This document shows, piece by piece, positions 55,727 through 64,000 of a stretch of DNA of 64,000 bases. The translations under genes and the position numbers were made by a program. The notes under the pieces were generated by a model. The model did no database searches. It was not told the origin of the DNA and worked only from the letters and a program-made list of their open reading frames with translations. The DNA comes from Rhabdophis nuchalis. Lineage: Eukaryota; Chordata; Lepidosauria; Squamata; Natricidae. How positions within the stretch are numbered: the first letter of the stretch is position 1; each line of letters starts with the position of its first letter. The stretch lies in the NCBI GenBank assembly GCA_039707465.1, contig CM077643.1, positions 381,657,919 through 381,721,918 on the forward strand. Reading direction: 5' to 3'.

Positions 55727-56455
55727 CAGACCAATGGCAGCAGCCACCCGGTAGCCTCGTGGGACGCCGCGCCCGGCGTCTCCTGAAGATGGGGCAGGGC
55801 GGGGCAGGGGAAGCCTCCGCCTCCATGCCTCGCCGATGCTGTCGCCATGCCCGCTGCTCCTGGCGCCTCCACCGCCCCCCCAAAGCCAACCCAGCCCCCC
55901 TCTCCCCCAGGCCAACGGCAGCAAGCCACCCTACAGCCCCATGGGACGCCGCATCCGGCCTCTCCCGGGGGCGGGGGGAGCCTACACCTCCTCACCAATG
56001 CCTCCACCATGCCCGCCACTCCCAGCGCCGCTGCTGCCACCGCAACAGCCCCACCCCAAATCAGCTCACCGATCTCTTCTCACCATGCTGCCACCATGGA
56101 GAGGTTGGAGAGCTGGCAGGAGGCGGCAGGCACCACGATAGCATCAGCGAGGAAGCACGGAGGCAGAAACCTCCCCCCACCCCCAGGAGAAATCAGACAC
56201 AGCACCCCGCGAAGCCACAAGTTGGCTGCCACCGCCAGCCCCAAGGGAGGGAGGGAGGGCAGCCAGGCCGACTGTGGGGAGGCGGCAGAAGCGCCAGGAG
56301 CCGCAGGCACAGCGGCAGCATCAGCGAGGTGGCACAGAGGCGGAAACCTCCCCCACCTCACCTCCAGGAGAAGCCAGACATGGCGTCCCACAAAGCCACC
56401 AGGTGGCTGCTGCCCTTAGCCTCAAGGGAGGCAGGGAGGCCTGGAGGAGGTTGAC
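55727..56455. repeat. CpG-rich quadruple repeat (two direct, two inverted units)
   Basis: Units of roughly 150-190 bp: about 55727-55905 and 55915-56080 forward, then about 56100-56245 and 56270-56455 reversed. Shared landmarks are GGCAGC.AGCCAC, TGGGACGCCG, CTCCTG, GCCTCCGCCTC and TGCTCCTGGCGC. The whole could form a large imperfect foldback. Confidence 0.8.
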
Positions 56456-56486
56456 TGTGGGGGAGGTGGTCTGGGGAGGGGAGGGA

Positions 56487-57215
56487 TAGGTAGGTAGGTA
56501 GAGGAATACAGAGAGAGAAAGAAATACAGTAGGTAGGTAGGTACAGGGATAGACAAGAGGGATGAATACAGCAGGTAGGTAGGTAGATAGGTACAGGTAT
56601 AGAGAGAGAAATACAATATGTAGATAGATAGGTAAGTAGAAGGAGAGAGGGAAGAATACAGTAGGTAAGTAGATAGGTAGGTAGAGGGATAGAGAGAGAG
56701 GGGAAAAATACGGTAGGTAGGTAGGTAGGTAGGTAGGTAGAGGGATAGAGAGAGGGAGAAATACAGTAAGTAGGTAGAGGGATAGAGAGGGGGGAAATAC
56801 AGTAGGTAGGTAGGTAGGTAGAGGGATAGAGAGAAGGAGAAATACGGTAGGTAGGTAGAGGGATAGAGAGAGGGAGATATACGGTAGGTTGGTAGGTAGG
56901 TAGGTAGATGGATAGAGAGAGAGGGAGAAATACAGTAGGTAGGTAGATAGGTAGGTAGAGGGGTAGAGAGAGAGGGAGAAATACGGTAGGTAGGTAGGTA
57001 GGTAGGTAGGTAGAGGGATAGAGAGAGAGAAGGAGAAATAAAGTAGGTAGGTAGGTAGGTAGGTAGGTAGGTAGGTAGGTAGGTAGGTAGAGGGGTAGAG
57101 AGAGAGAGGGAGAAATACAGTAGGTAGGTAGGTAGGTAGATAGGTAGGTAGGTAGGTAAGTAGGTAGGTAGAGGGAGAGAGTAAGAAATACAGTAGGTAG
57201 GTAGGTTGGGGGTTA
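56487..57215. repeat. (GGTA)n / GAGGGATAGAGAGAG minisatellite
   Basis: About 15 units of 30-60 bp: AGGTAG blocks, GAGGGATAGAGAGAG and GGAGAAATACAGT. It has the same composition as 6440-6930. The 317-codon minus-strand frame is a by-product. Confidence 0.95.
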
Positions 57216-57294
57216 TACGGTGGTTGTGTGTACAGTTTGGTTGGCCATTTAACCAGACTGGGCCACAGCAACATGTGACCGGGTACCGCTAGTA

Positions 57295-57825
57295 TATAAT
57301 AATCTCATCGTTGCCTCTGTCGAACTGCCATCCAGGCATTTCTTGTACATTCAGCAGCAAAACCAAAAGTGAATGATTCATTAATTTTTTTCTGCAATTT
57401 CCAATTTTAAATCTTCAGGTTAGTCAGATTCTTTCTTCAAATATAATTAAATGGGTTTTTTTAAATTGTCTTAACTATCTTTTGTATATGGCTGTCAGTA
57501 TATTATCTTGTATCTTTACTGACTGTTTATATTGCTTTTGCCAAAATGTATTGGGGTTTTGTACTAATCTGGGAAAAAATCCATTATTTGAAGGAAGATT
57601 TCTTCTTTCTAATAGCTTCTTGGATTTTATATGGCACCTCTCCAGATCTAGAGTGCGTATTCCGGAGTTCAGAAGCATTATGGATTTAACTCCGCATAGG
57701 TGCTTTAGAATCTGAAATGAAATTAGCCTGTAACTCTTTAAAGGAACCACATTTTCCCCCTGCATCATGTGGCTGCCCTCTAAAGCTACTACATGGTCCT
57801 AGGAAATGATGCAGCTGCTTTGGAT
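57295..57825. other. Unique intronic sequence, no feature recognised
   Basis: Nothing nameable is seen. Confidence 0.4.
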
Positions 57826-57828
57826 GGT

Positions 57829-57995
57829 CATTATTATTATTATTATTATTATTATTTATTGGACTTCTAGACCGCCCCCTCTCCCCGAAGGGACTCGGGA
57901 CGGTGTACAGGTACAAATTAAAACCATACAATCAACATGCATATAACTAAAATCGAATTAAATAACCCCTGTACAAATTTATAAAAATTAAAAAC
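57829..57995 (-). mobile_element. L2 LINE 3' end, reverse
   Basis: (ATT)n at 57829-57857, then GACCGCCCCCTCTCCCCGAA, GACTCGGGACGGTGTACAGG and the 3'UTR in reverse. Confidence 0.85.
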
Positions 57996-57997
57996 AT

Positions 57998-58232
57998 TAA
58001 AGAGAGATCCAACCTAGAACTATGGAGACATTTCCTGTCAGTGAGAACAGTTAACCAGCGGATGGCTTACCTCCTGAAGTTGTCGATCCTCTATCACTGG
58101 AGGTTTTCAAGAAGAGATTGGATAGCCATTTCTTCGGAATGATATCAAGTCTCATGTTTGAGCAGGGGGTTGAACTAGAAGACCTCCAAGGTCCCTTCTG
58201 ACCCTATTATTCTATTATTCTATGTTCTATGT
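57998..58232 (+). mobile_element. CR1 LINE 3' end
   Basis: It contains GAGATCCAACCTAGAACTAT, GGTTTTCAAGAAGAGATTGG and GGGGGTTGAACTAGAAGACC, ending CTATTATTCTATTATTCTAT. It abuts the L2 end directly. Confidence 0.88.
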
Positions 58233-58234
58233 TT

Positions 58235-59025
58235 AAAGTGTTGTGGACATATGCTACAATATATGCTTTACTCCTGACATTTCAACTACTACAGGTAGAC
58301 TGTCTTACTGTTGTATAGATCTTACCAGGAAGATTTTCTGTATATTTAAACAAAATCTAAGTAGTTGCTCCTCACACCTGTTACTTCGGATGCTAGTTTC
58401 TATAGCCATAAAAACAGTTCTTGATTTCTTCCTGTTACTTCACTTCTTGTTCCTTGAACCCAATTATCATGTCTGCCTCGTTTCTTTTTTTCCATATTGA
58501 ACATTCCGAATCTCATTCCACAATTGTATTTGCTCACTTAGATAGAAGCACCTTCTATGTTCAAGTAGGCTTTGTTACATAACCAAACATCAAGAGGCAT
58601 CAACTTCAGACACTCAGGTAGCAAACAGAATTGTAGCAATTATGTAACAATTTATCTTTATCATTATTCAATCAAAAAATAACATTCCAATATGAATTCC
58701 CTCTTCATTCGAAAAGTTACATAATTTTTAAAAATCAACCCATTAGATTTATGAATAGATCAATCCCCTGGATTGTCTGCTAACAAAGTAATTTCACGGT
58801 TTAAACCACTCTTGGTAGGTCTAGCCAGCAATGAAATTAACAATCTATTCCTTGTTATCTGCATGAATGTACAATAGTAATATTCCACATATATCCAGGT
58901 CTTCCAATCCTCCATTTAGCCATACCAGTATTTTCAAGAGAACAGGATCTGAACAAAATAAAGATAATAAAACAGATTTGGGAAGGGGGGGGGGGGGGAG
59001 ATACCATGCCTTTTGTACAGTTTCG
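58235..59025. other. Unique intronic sequence, no feature recognised
   Basis: A G run at 58986-58999; nothing else can be named. Confidence 0.4.
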
Positions 59026-59039
59026 ATAGCACACAGTGG

Positions 59040-59345
59040 TGCTATCCATCATGGTCAGCTGGGAATTGCAGTTGTTAAACGAATCATGCAGTCATTAAAC
59101 AAATTTGGCTTCCCTCACTGCTTGTTGGAAACCAGCTGGGAAGTCACAAATGGTGACTTCAGGATACTGCAACCATTGTAAATACATGGTTTCCAAGCAT
59201 GCAAATTTTGATTACAGAATTTGACCAAGGGAATCATACATACAAGGCAGTAAATCACTTTTTTTTAGTGTTGTTGCAACAGCAGCACTATTGTAACTTT
59301 GAAACAGCTGCTAAACGAATGATTGTTAAGTCAAGGACTTCTAGT
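59040..59345. mobile_element. MITE, CAGGTAGTC family (copy 5, diverged)
   Basis: It keeps GCAGTTGTTAAACGAATC, GTTGTAACTTTGAAACAGC-like sequence and TTGTTAAGTCAAGGACTTCT. The left end is lost. Confidence 0.65.
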
Positions 59346-59607
59346 CAAAGCAAAACATCTTTTGCCCAAACTCCCTTCATCCTTACATCCTTTGAGTTGT
59401 CCAACCCTCAATTTAGTGCATCCTCTCCCTTGCTTCATTCCACTTCTCTCTCTTTATAACTGCCTTCCTACAACAGCCATCCTTCATTAAATGAACCTTG
59501 TTTCCGCCTCATTTTTCAGGGTTCTGGTCCCACATAGCCCCTAAATCAGCTACAACGGCTAGGTTAATATGGCAGGGTAGGCTCTTTGACAGTTTTTAAG
59601 CCTAGGT

Positions 59608-59742
59608 CAGAGGTCTGCAAAGTCGGCTCTTTTAAGACTGGTGGACTTCAACTCCCAGAATTCCCCAGCCAGCTATGCTGGCTGGGGAACTCTGGGAATT
59701 GAAGTCCACCAATCTTAAAAGAGCCGACTTTGCAGACCCCTG
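59608..59742. mobile_element. Palindromic hAT MITE (GTCTGCAAAGTCGG subfamily)
   Basis: A 135-bp palindrome of the same subfamily as 37622-37756. The perfect TSD GCCTAGGT is at 59600-59607 and 59743-59750. Confidence 0.95.
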
Positions 59743-59879
59743 GCCTAGGTGAATCCAGGCCAGGGATCACATTCCCACCACCAATTGATCCACCAGAAAG
59801 CCCACACTTTCCGCTCCAGGTCTTCCTTCACTCCATCCATCCCTTCGTGATCTATCCGTCCTTCCTCTTTGCAACTCAC

Positions 59880-60720
59880 CCCACCGTCTGGCCAAAGACT
59901 TTCCCGCCCCCCCCCCTCGCCCCCGCCTCCCACGCACGCAGACAAGGCACTCGTTGAAAAGATACCGAAGGGGAAGGAAGCCGATCACCCCTTCTGACCC
60001 CACATCTCTGCCCCCTCACGCCAATAGGGGATAGAAGAGCACCCCTCCTCTCGACGCGCGCCCCTCCCCAGATCGGTGATACAGGCGCGCCCAGCTTCAG
60101 GGAAAAGGAGATGGTAGCCACTGACGCCTCCCCCGCCCGCCCTCTTCCTAAGCGCTCGCTCGCTTTTCCCATTGACGGGGCATCCCTCCGGGTACCGAAG
60201 AAAAGCAGCTGTCGGAGAGCAAGGCGGGCGGAGAGCCGCCTGTTGCCTCGCAAGAGCCGCCGTCTCGCCGCCCTCCTTCCCGCTTCCCTCCTCCCGGCCG
60301 GCGGGGAGACCCTCCAGCCTCAGCCGCTCGGTCCGAATTAATTACTCACCGTGCGCAGCTCCTGCGTCCGGTCCTTCATCGCGCTCGCTTCTCCTGGGCA
60401 GCGATGCTCGGCTCTCTCTCTCTCGCTCTCTGTCTCCGGCACCGCACCGGGCGGGCGATCAGGGGAGGAGCGGAGAGGGGGCGGGAGGCGGCACATGCGC
60501 CGGTGCTGTGGCGCGTCGAAGGCGGCGGCCCCTCCTTCCCCGCCCACTCGACGGGGCTGCAAGCGGCCACGATGTTCCTGCTGGGAGAGCGGGCGGGCGG
60601 GCGGGGGGGGGAGGGGCTTCCTATTCCATGTGTTGGCGAAAGACTCCCACGTGTACAGTCGCTGCATTCGTTCGACGATGGGGTAATTCCCACCTGGACG
60701 CGAATGCAGGGAGCCCTCGA
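59880..60720 (-). promoter_or_regulatory. STX1A: CpG-island promoter and 5'UTR of STX1A
   Basis: This stretch is strongly GC-rich with dense CpG and has no TATA box near the ATG, as expected for a neuronal housekeeping-type promoter. GC boxes (GGGGCGGG-like) lie at 60477-60484 and as a run of GGGC/GGGCGG at about 60589-60603. An NRF1-like site (GCACATGCGC) lies at 60491-60500. A (CT)n tract at about 60411-60436 would appear as a (GA)n stretch in the 5'UTR just before the ATG. The transcription start cannot be placed from sequence alone. The part below 60350 is the start of intron 1. Confidence 0.8.
60350..60379 (-). CDS. STX1A: STX1A coding exon 1 (syntaxin-1A N-terminus)
   Basis: Read on the minus strand, the ATG at 60379-60377 opens the ten codons MKDRTQELRT. 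This is the exact N-terminus of syntaxin-1A in vertebrates; syntaxin-1B has S at residue 10. The exon ends at 60350, followed by a perfect donor GTGAGT (60349-60344). Syntaxin-1A is the plasma-membrane t-SNARE that pairs with SNAP-25 and synaptobrevin in synaptic vesicle fusion, and its N-peptide binds Munc18-1. The coding length of 30 nt ends in phase 0 and fits exon 2 at 22060-22137. The start context is good (G at -3, A at +4). The exon is far too short to be called by ORF length; identity rests on the peptide, the splice site, the CpG island around it and the two downstream exons. Confidence 0.95.
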
Positions 60721-60739
60721 CTTCACCGCCGTTTTTTTT

Positions 60740-61087
60740 AGCGACCGTTCGAAATTACAAAGTAATTTGTTACCATTTTTCACACTTAGGATGCTGCCCC
60801 CATTCCTAGGGTCAGATGATCACAATTCAGGCATTTTGGCCGCTGACTCATATTTATGACGGGTGTAGTGTCCCAGGTTCATGTCATGGCCTTTTGCGAC
60901 TTTATGATAAGCAAAGTCAAGGGACAAGCCAGATTCGCTTAACAGTTGTGTTACTAACATAACAATTGCAGGGATTCATTTAACAATTCATTCATTTAAA
61001 GTTGGGCAAAATTCACTTAACAACTGCTTCACTTAGCAACAGACATTTTGGGCTCAATTGTAGTCATACGTTGTGGATTACCTGGAC
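60740..61087. mobile_element. MITE, CAGGTAGTC family (copy 6), at the promoter edge
   Basis: GCGACCGTTCGAAATTACAA at left, then TTTTTCACACTTAGGATG, ATGAGTCAG-type, CTTAACAACTGCTTCACTTA and a GGATTACCTG end. It begins about 360 bp upstream of the STX1A start codon, where the CpG island stops. Confidence 0.75.
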
Positions 61088-61108
61088 AGTAATCTTTTCC
61101 CTATGCAC

Positions 61109-61421
61109 CAGAGGTGGGATTCAGCAGGTTCGGATCAGTTCTGGAGAACCGGTAATGGAAATTTTGAGTAGTTCAGAGAACCGCCCTGGGTCCTTTGCGG
61201 AGAAGGGCGGGATATAAATGTAAATAAACTAAACTAAACCAGTAAATACCACCTCTGACTGGCCCCACCCCCATCTATTCTCTGCCTAATTGAGTCCCAG
61301 CTGATCGGGAGGGAATGGGGATTTTATAGTATCCTTCCCCAGCCACGCTCACCAAGCCATGCCATGCCAACCAAGCCACGCCCACAGAACCGATAGTAAA
61401 CAAAAAATGAATCCACCACTG
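61109..61421. mobile_element. Non-autonomous hAT element with L2-tail insertion
   Basis: Ends are CAGAGGTGGGATTCAGCAGG and GAATCCACCACTG. The TSD is CTATGCAC and TTATGCAC. An L2-type tail (CCGCCCTGGGTCCTTTGCGG...AATAAACTAAACTAAACC) lies at about 61183-61241. Confidence 0.88.
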
Positions 61422-61716
61422 TTATGCACTAATGCTCAAGAGACATCCAATGGACCAATCAGGTGTATGGCTGGACCTGATGGAGGTTTATCCCCAGTCC
61501 TATTCAGTGCAATAAGGCTTATTTCAGAACAAGTGATACTGGATTGAAACTTGATTGAAACTGGAGCTTCCAATTAAACATAAATTGAAGAGGGCTCCAG
61601 ACAAAAGTCTAAAAGCATCTCAGGAGTGTTCGACTTACAAATTATTAAGGCTGAATTGAGATGGGAGTATATTTGCCAACCAGGTTCAGTTCCCTATTTT
61701 ACGCAGTTCTGTTAGA

Positions 61717-61987
61717 CAGTGGTGAATTCCTAACCGGTTTACTACTGGTTCACTAAGAGGCCGTTTTGTGCGCACACTGCTTGCTGCACTCGCGTGTTGC
61801 TGCGCATGCACAGTTAACTGAAAACTGTTCTGTGCATGCACAGAAACATGCCAGCAATGGCAGAAGAGACCAGGGAACCAGTTCGGGGCCATGGCAGGCC
61901 TGGATCGCTGCCGGTTCCAGCAACCCAGGCCACCATACCACTACCAGTTCGGCCAAACCAGTCCGAACTGGTAGAAACCCACAACTG
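61717..61987. mobile_element. Non-autonomous hAT element (GGTGAATTCC family)
   Basis: Ends are CAGTGGTGAATTCCTAACC and GAAACCCACAACTG. The perfect TSD CTGTTAGA is at 61709-61716 and 61988-61995. Confidence 0.9.
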
Positions 61988-61995
61988 CTGTTAGA

Positions 61996-63565
61996 CATAA
62001 ATGAACTATTCCCATCCCTGAACAATTATTCCCCCCCTCTTTCCTTGCTGGAAAAAAGAGGATTGCTCAATATTAACAAAGACAGAATAAAATTGATTAG
62101 AGGCAGGGAAGATCCCATTCTGTGCCAATTGACTTAAGACAAACCAAATACTGTAAAGGAATTATAACAATTATAATTGGATCATGGGACACTAATCCCA
62201 TTCATGTTCCTCCACTTGCTAACAGAGACTGTGGCTTTCCCAAGTGCCCAAGGACACTGAATTTCTTTATAAATCTGATTTTCCTTATTTCCATATGACA
62301 GCAAACCCGAACTCTTAGAATTCCGCATCCCACAAAGTCTTTATAAAAATATCTTCCTTGCTATTGAACTCCATTGCTCTTCCTTTATAAGGTAAAATCT
62401 AAGCATCATCTTACTTCTCAGAGTTGCAGAAGGATAAGTAGGTTTATGAGTCTTTTACTGAGTTTCTGTGTGCAAATCATTTACATGTGTTGATTTTACT
62501 GGTTTGCACAGAACTCAGCAGCACTTTTTCATGCGGCTGTTGACAAAAAACAGGATTGCCAACAGGATAGCCAACATCCGATAATGGATATGGCACAAGA
62601 AGAAGTTGATTTTACTACTATTTGCTATCCTACTGAAAATAAATATCCTCTGATTTATTTATTTATTTATTGGATTTATCAAGCCAACCAGCTCAAAACA
62701 ATATAACCATGGGCAACGTAGAGCAAAAATAACAAGCACAAAAATAACTCTGTTGAAAAAAAACCTCCAATCTATCATTCCAATCGCTATTGAAATACGA
62801 CATTGAATCTGAAACATTCCAATTACATTTAAACTTACCTTGTGTACGAAACTTGCCTATGTAATTAAGCTTGTGTTTTAGTATATTAGGCAAGCCATTA
62901 AAAGTGTGTCAGTTGAATAAACCCTAGTTAAATTTTATGGATTAATGGGTCACCCATTGTGTGTCAAGTTTGCTTGTGGCTTAGGATCTCATGAACCCAG
63001 CTTCTGTTGGAAGCACTGATTTATGGCTTGGTGTATTAAGTGCATCTCACCATTTGTAGTTCATTCAGTGTGCTGTAGTGTAACAAGCTGTAGCTTAATA
63101 TAATATGTAAATTCATCCTGTGGGAATAGGACTGAGGAGACCAGATTCAAATTCCCAGTCAGGTGTAAAATTCTGCAATTGCGGTCACAGAACACATTTA
63201 ATCGGGTCAATTACAAATCTGGCAGCTGCATTGAACAACATATTAATTTTACTTTTAATTATTTTACCTTTTCTTCTTCTTTAGTTTGTTACAGCAACCC
63301 CATCTACTTGGTTACTTTGTGGTTCAATGTTCTATCTATGGGAACCCAAAATGGGATTATAATAACCTGACTAAGATAATATTGTATGAATTACTGTTGC
63401 TGGACAGATGAGGGTGAGAGTTAATAAGCAAACTATCTCCCCAGAGTATTGTGAGGACAAAGCGAAAAAGAATATGTTAGGTGTGGCTCTTTTAGCTTCT
63501 GGGGAAATGGATTATTAATGCAACAAAAATTGAAAAAAATACCAAAACATAAACTCAAGCAGCCT
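61996..63565. other. Flank upstream of STX1A, unrecognised
   Basis: A (TTTA)n tract lies at 62654-62672. No exon or repeat termini are recognised. Confidence 0.45.
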
Positions 63566-63576
63566 TCCATCTAAAT

Positions 63577-63711
63577 CAGAGGTTCTCAAACTTGGCAACT
63601 TTAAGACTTGTGGACTTCAACTCCCAGAATTCTCCAGCCAGCAGAATTGGCTGGAGAATTCTGGGAGTTGAAGTCCACAAGTCTTAAAGTTGCCAAGTTT
63701 GGGAACCTCTG
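63577..63711. mobile_element. Palindromic hAT MITE (GGTTCTCAAACTTGG subfamily)
   Basis: A 135-bp palindrome. The perfect TSD ATCTAAAT is at 63569-63576 and 63712-63719. Confidence 0.95.
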
Positions 63712-64000
63712 ATCTAAATCCAATAGATTGTAGGTAGAGAGAAGTTAATGCCTTCTTTCCTCTTGCTATGTCTTATTCATTTATGGGGTTCTTATATGAT
63801 ATTATGACCCATTTTCAAAGTTCTGAAAATACGATGGATTGCATGATTATGTTCACACATGCTAAGCAGGTTTGACCATGATTCATTGAGAAAACTCCCA
63901 ACAGACTGACATAGCATTATGATTTATTTGTCACAGGACTGGGGTTGCATAGTCTGTTAATCCAACTATACATTGCCATCAAAAGCTTTTGTGAACTGCT

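Larger units (their letters stand above)
55443..57293 (+). mobile_element. Helitron-like element with GC-rich module and minisatellite
   Basis: It starts TCTATATAAATAAAAATG after an A, followed by the usual early motif AAACTACTGGACCGATTGAC. It ends GTGACCGGGTACCGCTAGT, i.e. CTAGT fitting the Helitron 3' consensus CTRRT. There is no TSD, as expected. The base after the end is A, not the usual T. Contents: a CpG-rich block (55620-56465) and a GGTA minisatellite (56487-57215). No Rep/helicase is present, so it would be non-autonomous. Confidence 0.55.
22138..60349 (-). other. STX1A: STX1A intron 1 (about 38.2 kb)
   Basis: The interval lies between the exon 1 donor (GTGAGT) and the exon 2 acceptor (TTGCAG). 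It contains no other recognisable host exon. It is filled with L2, CR1, L1-like, L3/Rex1-like, hAT, MITE, Helitron-like and simple-repeat sequence, described separately. Confidence 0.85.

Noticed and set aside
55567..56454. 295-codon plus-strand frame and overlapping frames on the other strand
   Set aside because: Extreme GC content leaves all frames open; the proline/arginine-rich products match no domain and frames are not preserved between the repeat units.
56321..57274. 317-codon minus-strand open frame rich in YLPT
   Set aside because: It is the translation of the GGTA/GAGA minisatellite; the tetramer and purine blocks simply avoid stops.
60111..60859. Frames of 76-189 codons around the CpG island
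   Set aside because: They overlap the STX1A promoter and exon 1 on the opposite strand; compositional artefacts.

Overview
The window is vertebrate nuclear DNA, almost certainly from a snake. Three kinds of evidence point there. First, CR1/L3 (Rex1-like) LINE copies end in a (TTCTA)n tail, the AATAG-type microsatellite known to be seeded by Snake1 LINEs. Second, there are tRNA-derived Sauria SINEs. Third, squamate-type L2, CR1, hAT and L1 families occur together with a (GATA)n tract. No bacterial or organellar genes are seen.

One host gene is recognisable: STX1A (syntaxin-1A), on the minus strand. Coding exon 1 (60350-60379) lies in a CpG island at about 59880-60720. Exon 2 is at 22060-22137 and exon 3 at 20058-20157. 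The coding lengths (30, 78 and 100 nt), the phases and the GT/AG splice sites all agree. Intron 1 is about 38.2 kb, intron 2 about 1.9 kb, and intron 3 runs off the left edge (over 20 kb). Exon 4 and later exons were not found. The right 3.3 kb lies upstream of the gene.

Everything else is intron or flank packed with mobile elements. At 2-4 kb there is a complete 2-kb L1-like element that carries ORF1 but no ORF2, with target-site duplications (TSDs); two relatives lie nested at 22.9-25.0 kb. L2 LINEs are at 1.4, 10-13, 15-16.5, 19, 33.5-36.8, 40, 50-52 and 58 kb, one of them nearly full length. CR1 copies are at 5, 25.8, 32.6, 42, 46.7 and 58 kb. L3/Rex1-like copies are at 7.3, 27.5 and 31.3 kb. 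There are about 30 hAT-type non-autonomous elements, most with visible 8-bp TSDs, including a SPIN copy at 29.3 kb. A second MITE family (CAGGTAGTC ends, TA TSD) has at least six copies. A Helitron-like element at 55.4-57.3 kb holds a CpG-rich quadruple inverted/direct repeat and a GGTA minisatellite. An 82-bp-arm hairpin lies at 49.8 kb.

The most unusual features are the ORF1-only (half-L1, HAL1-like) family, the Helitron-like element with its GC-rich module, the near-perfect hairpin, and several nested insertions whose order can be read from TSDs. Family names come from recognising motifs by eye, without database searches.
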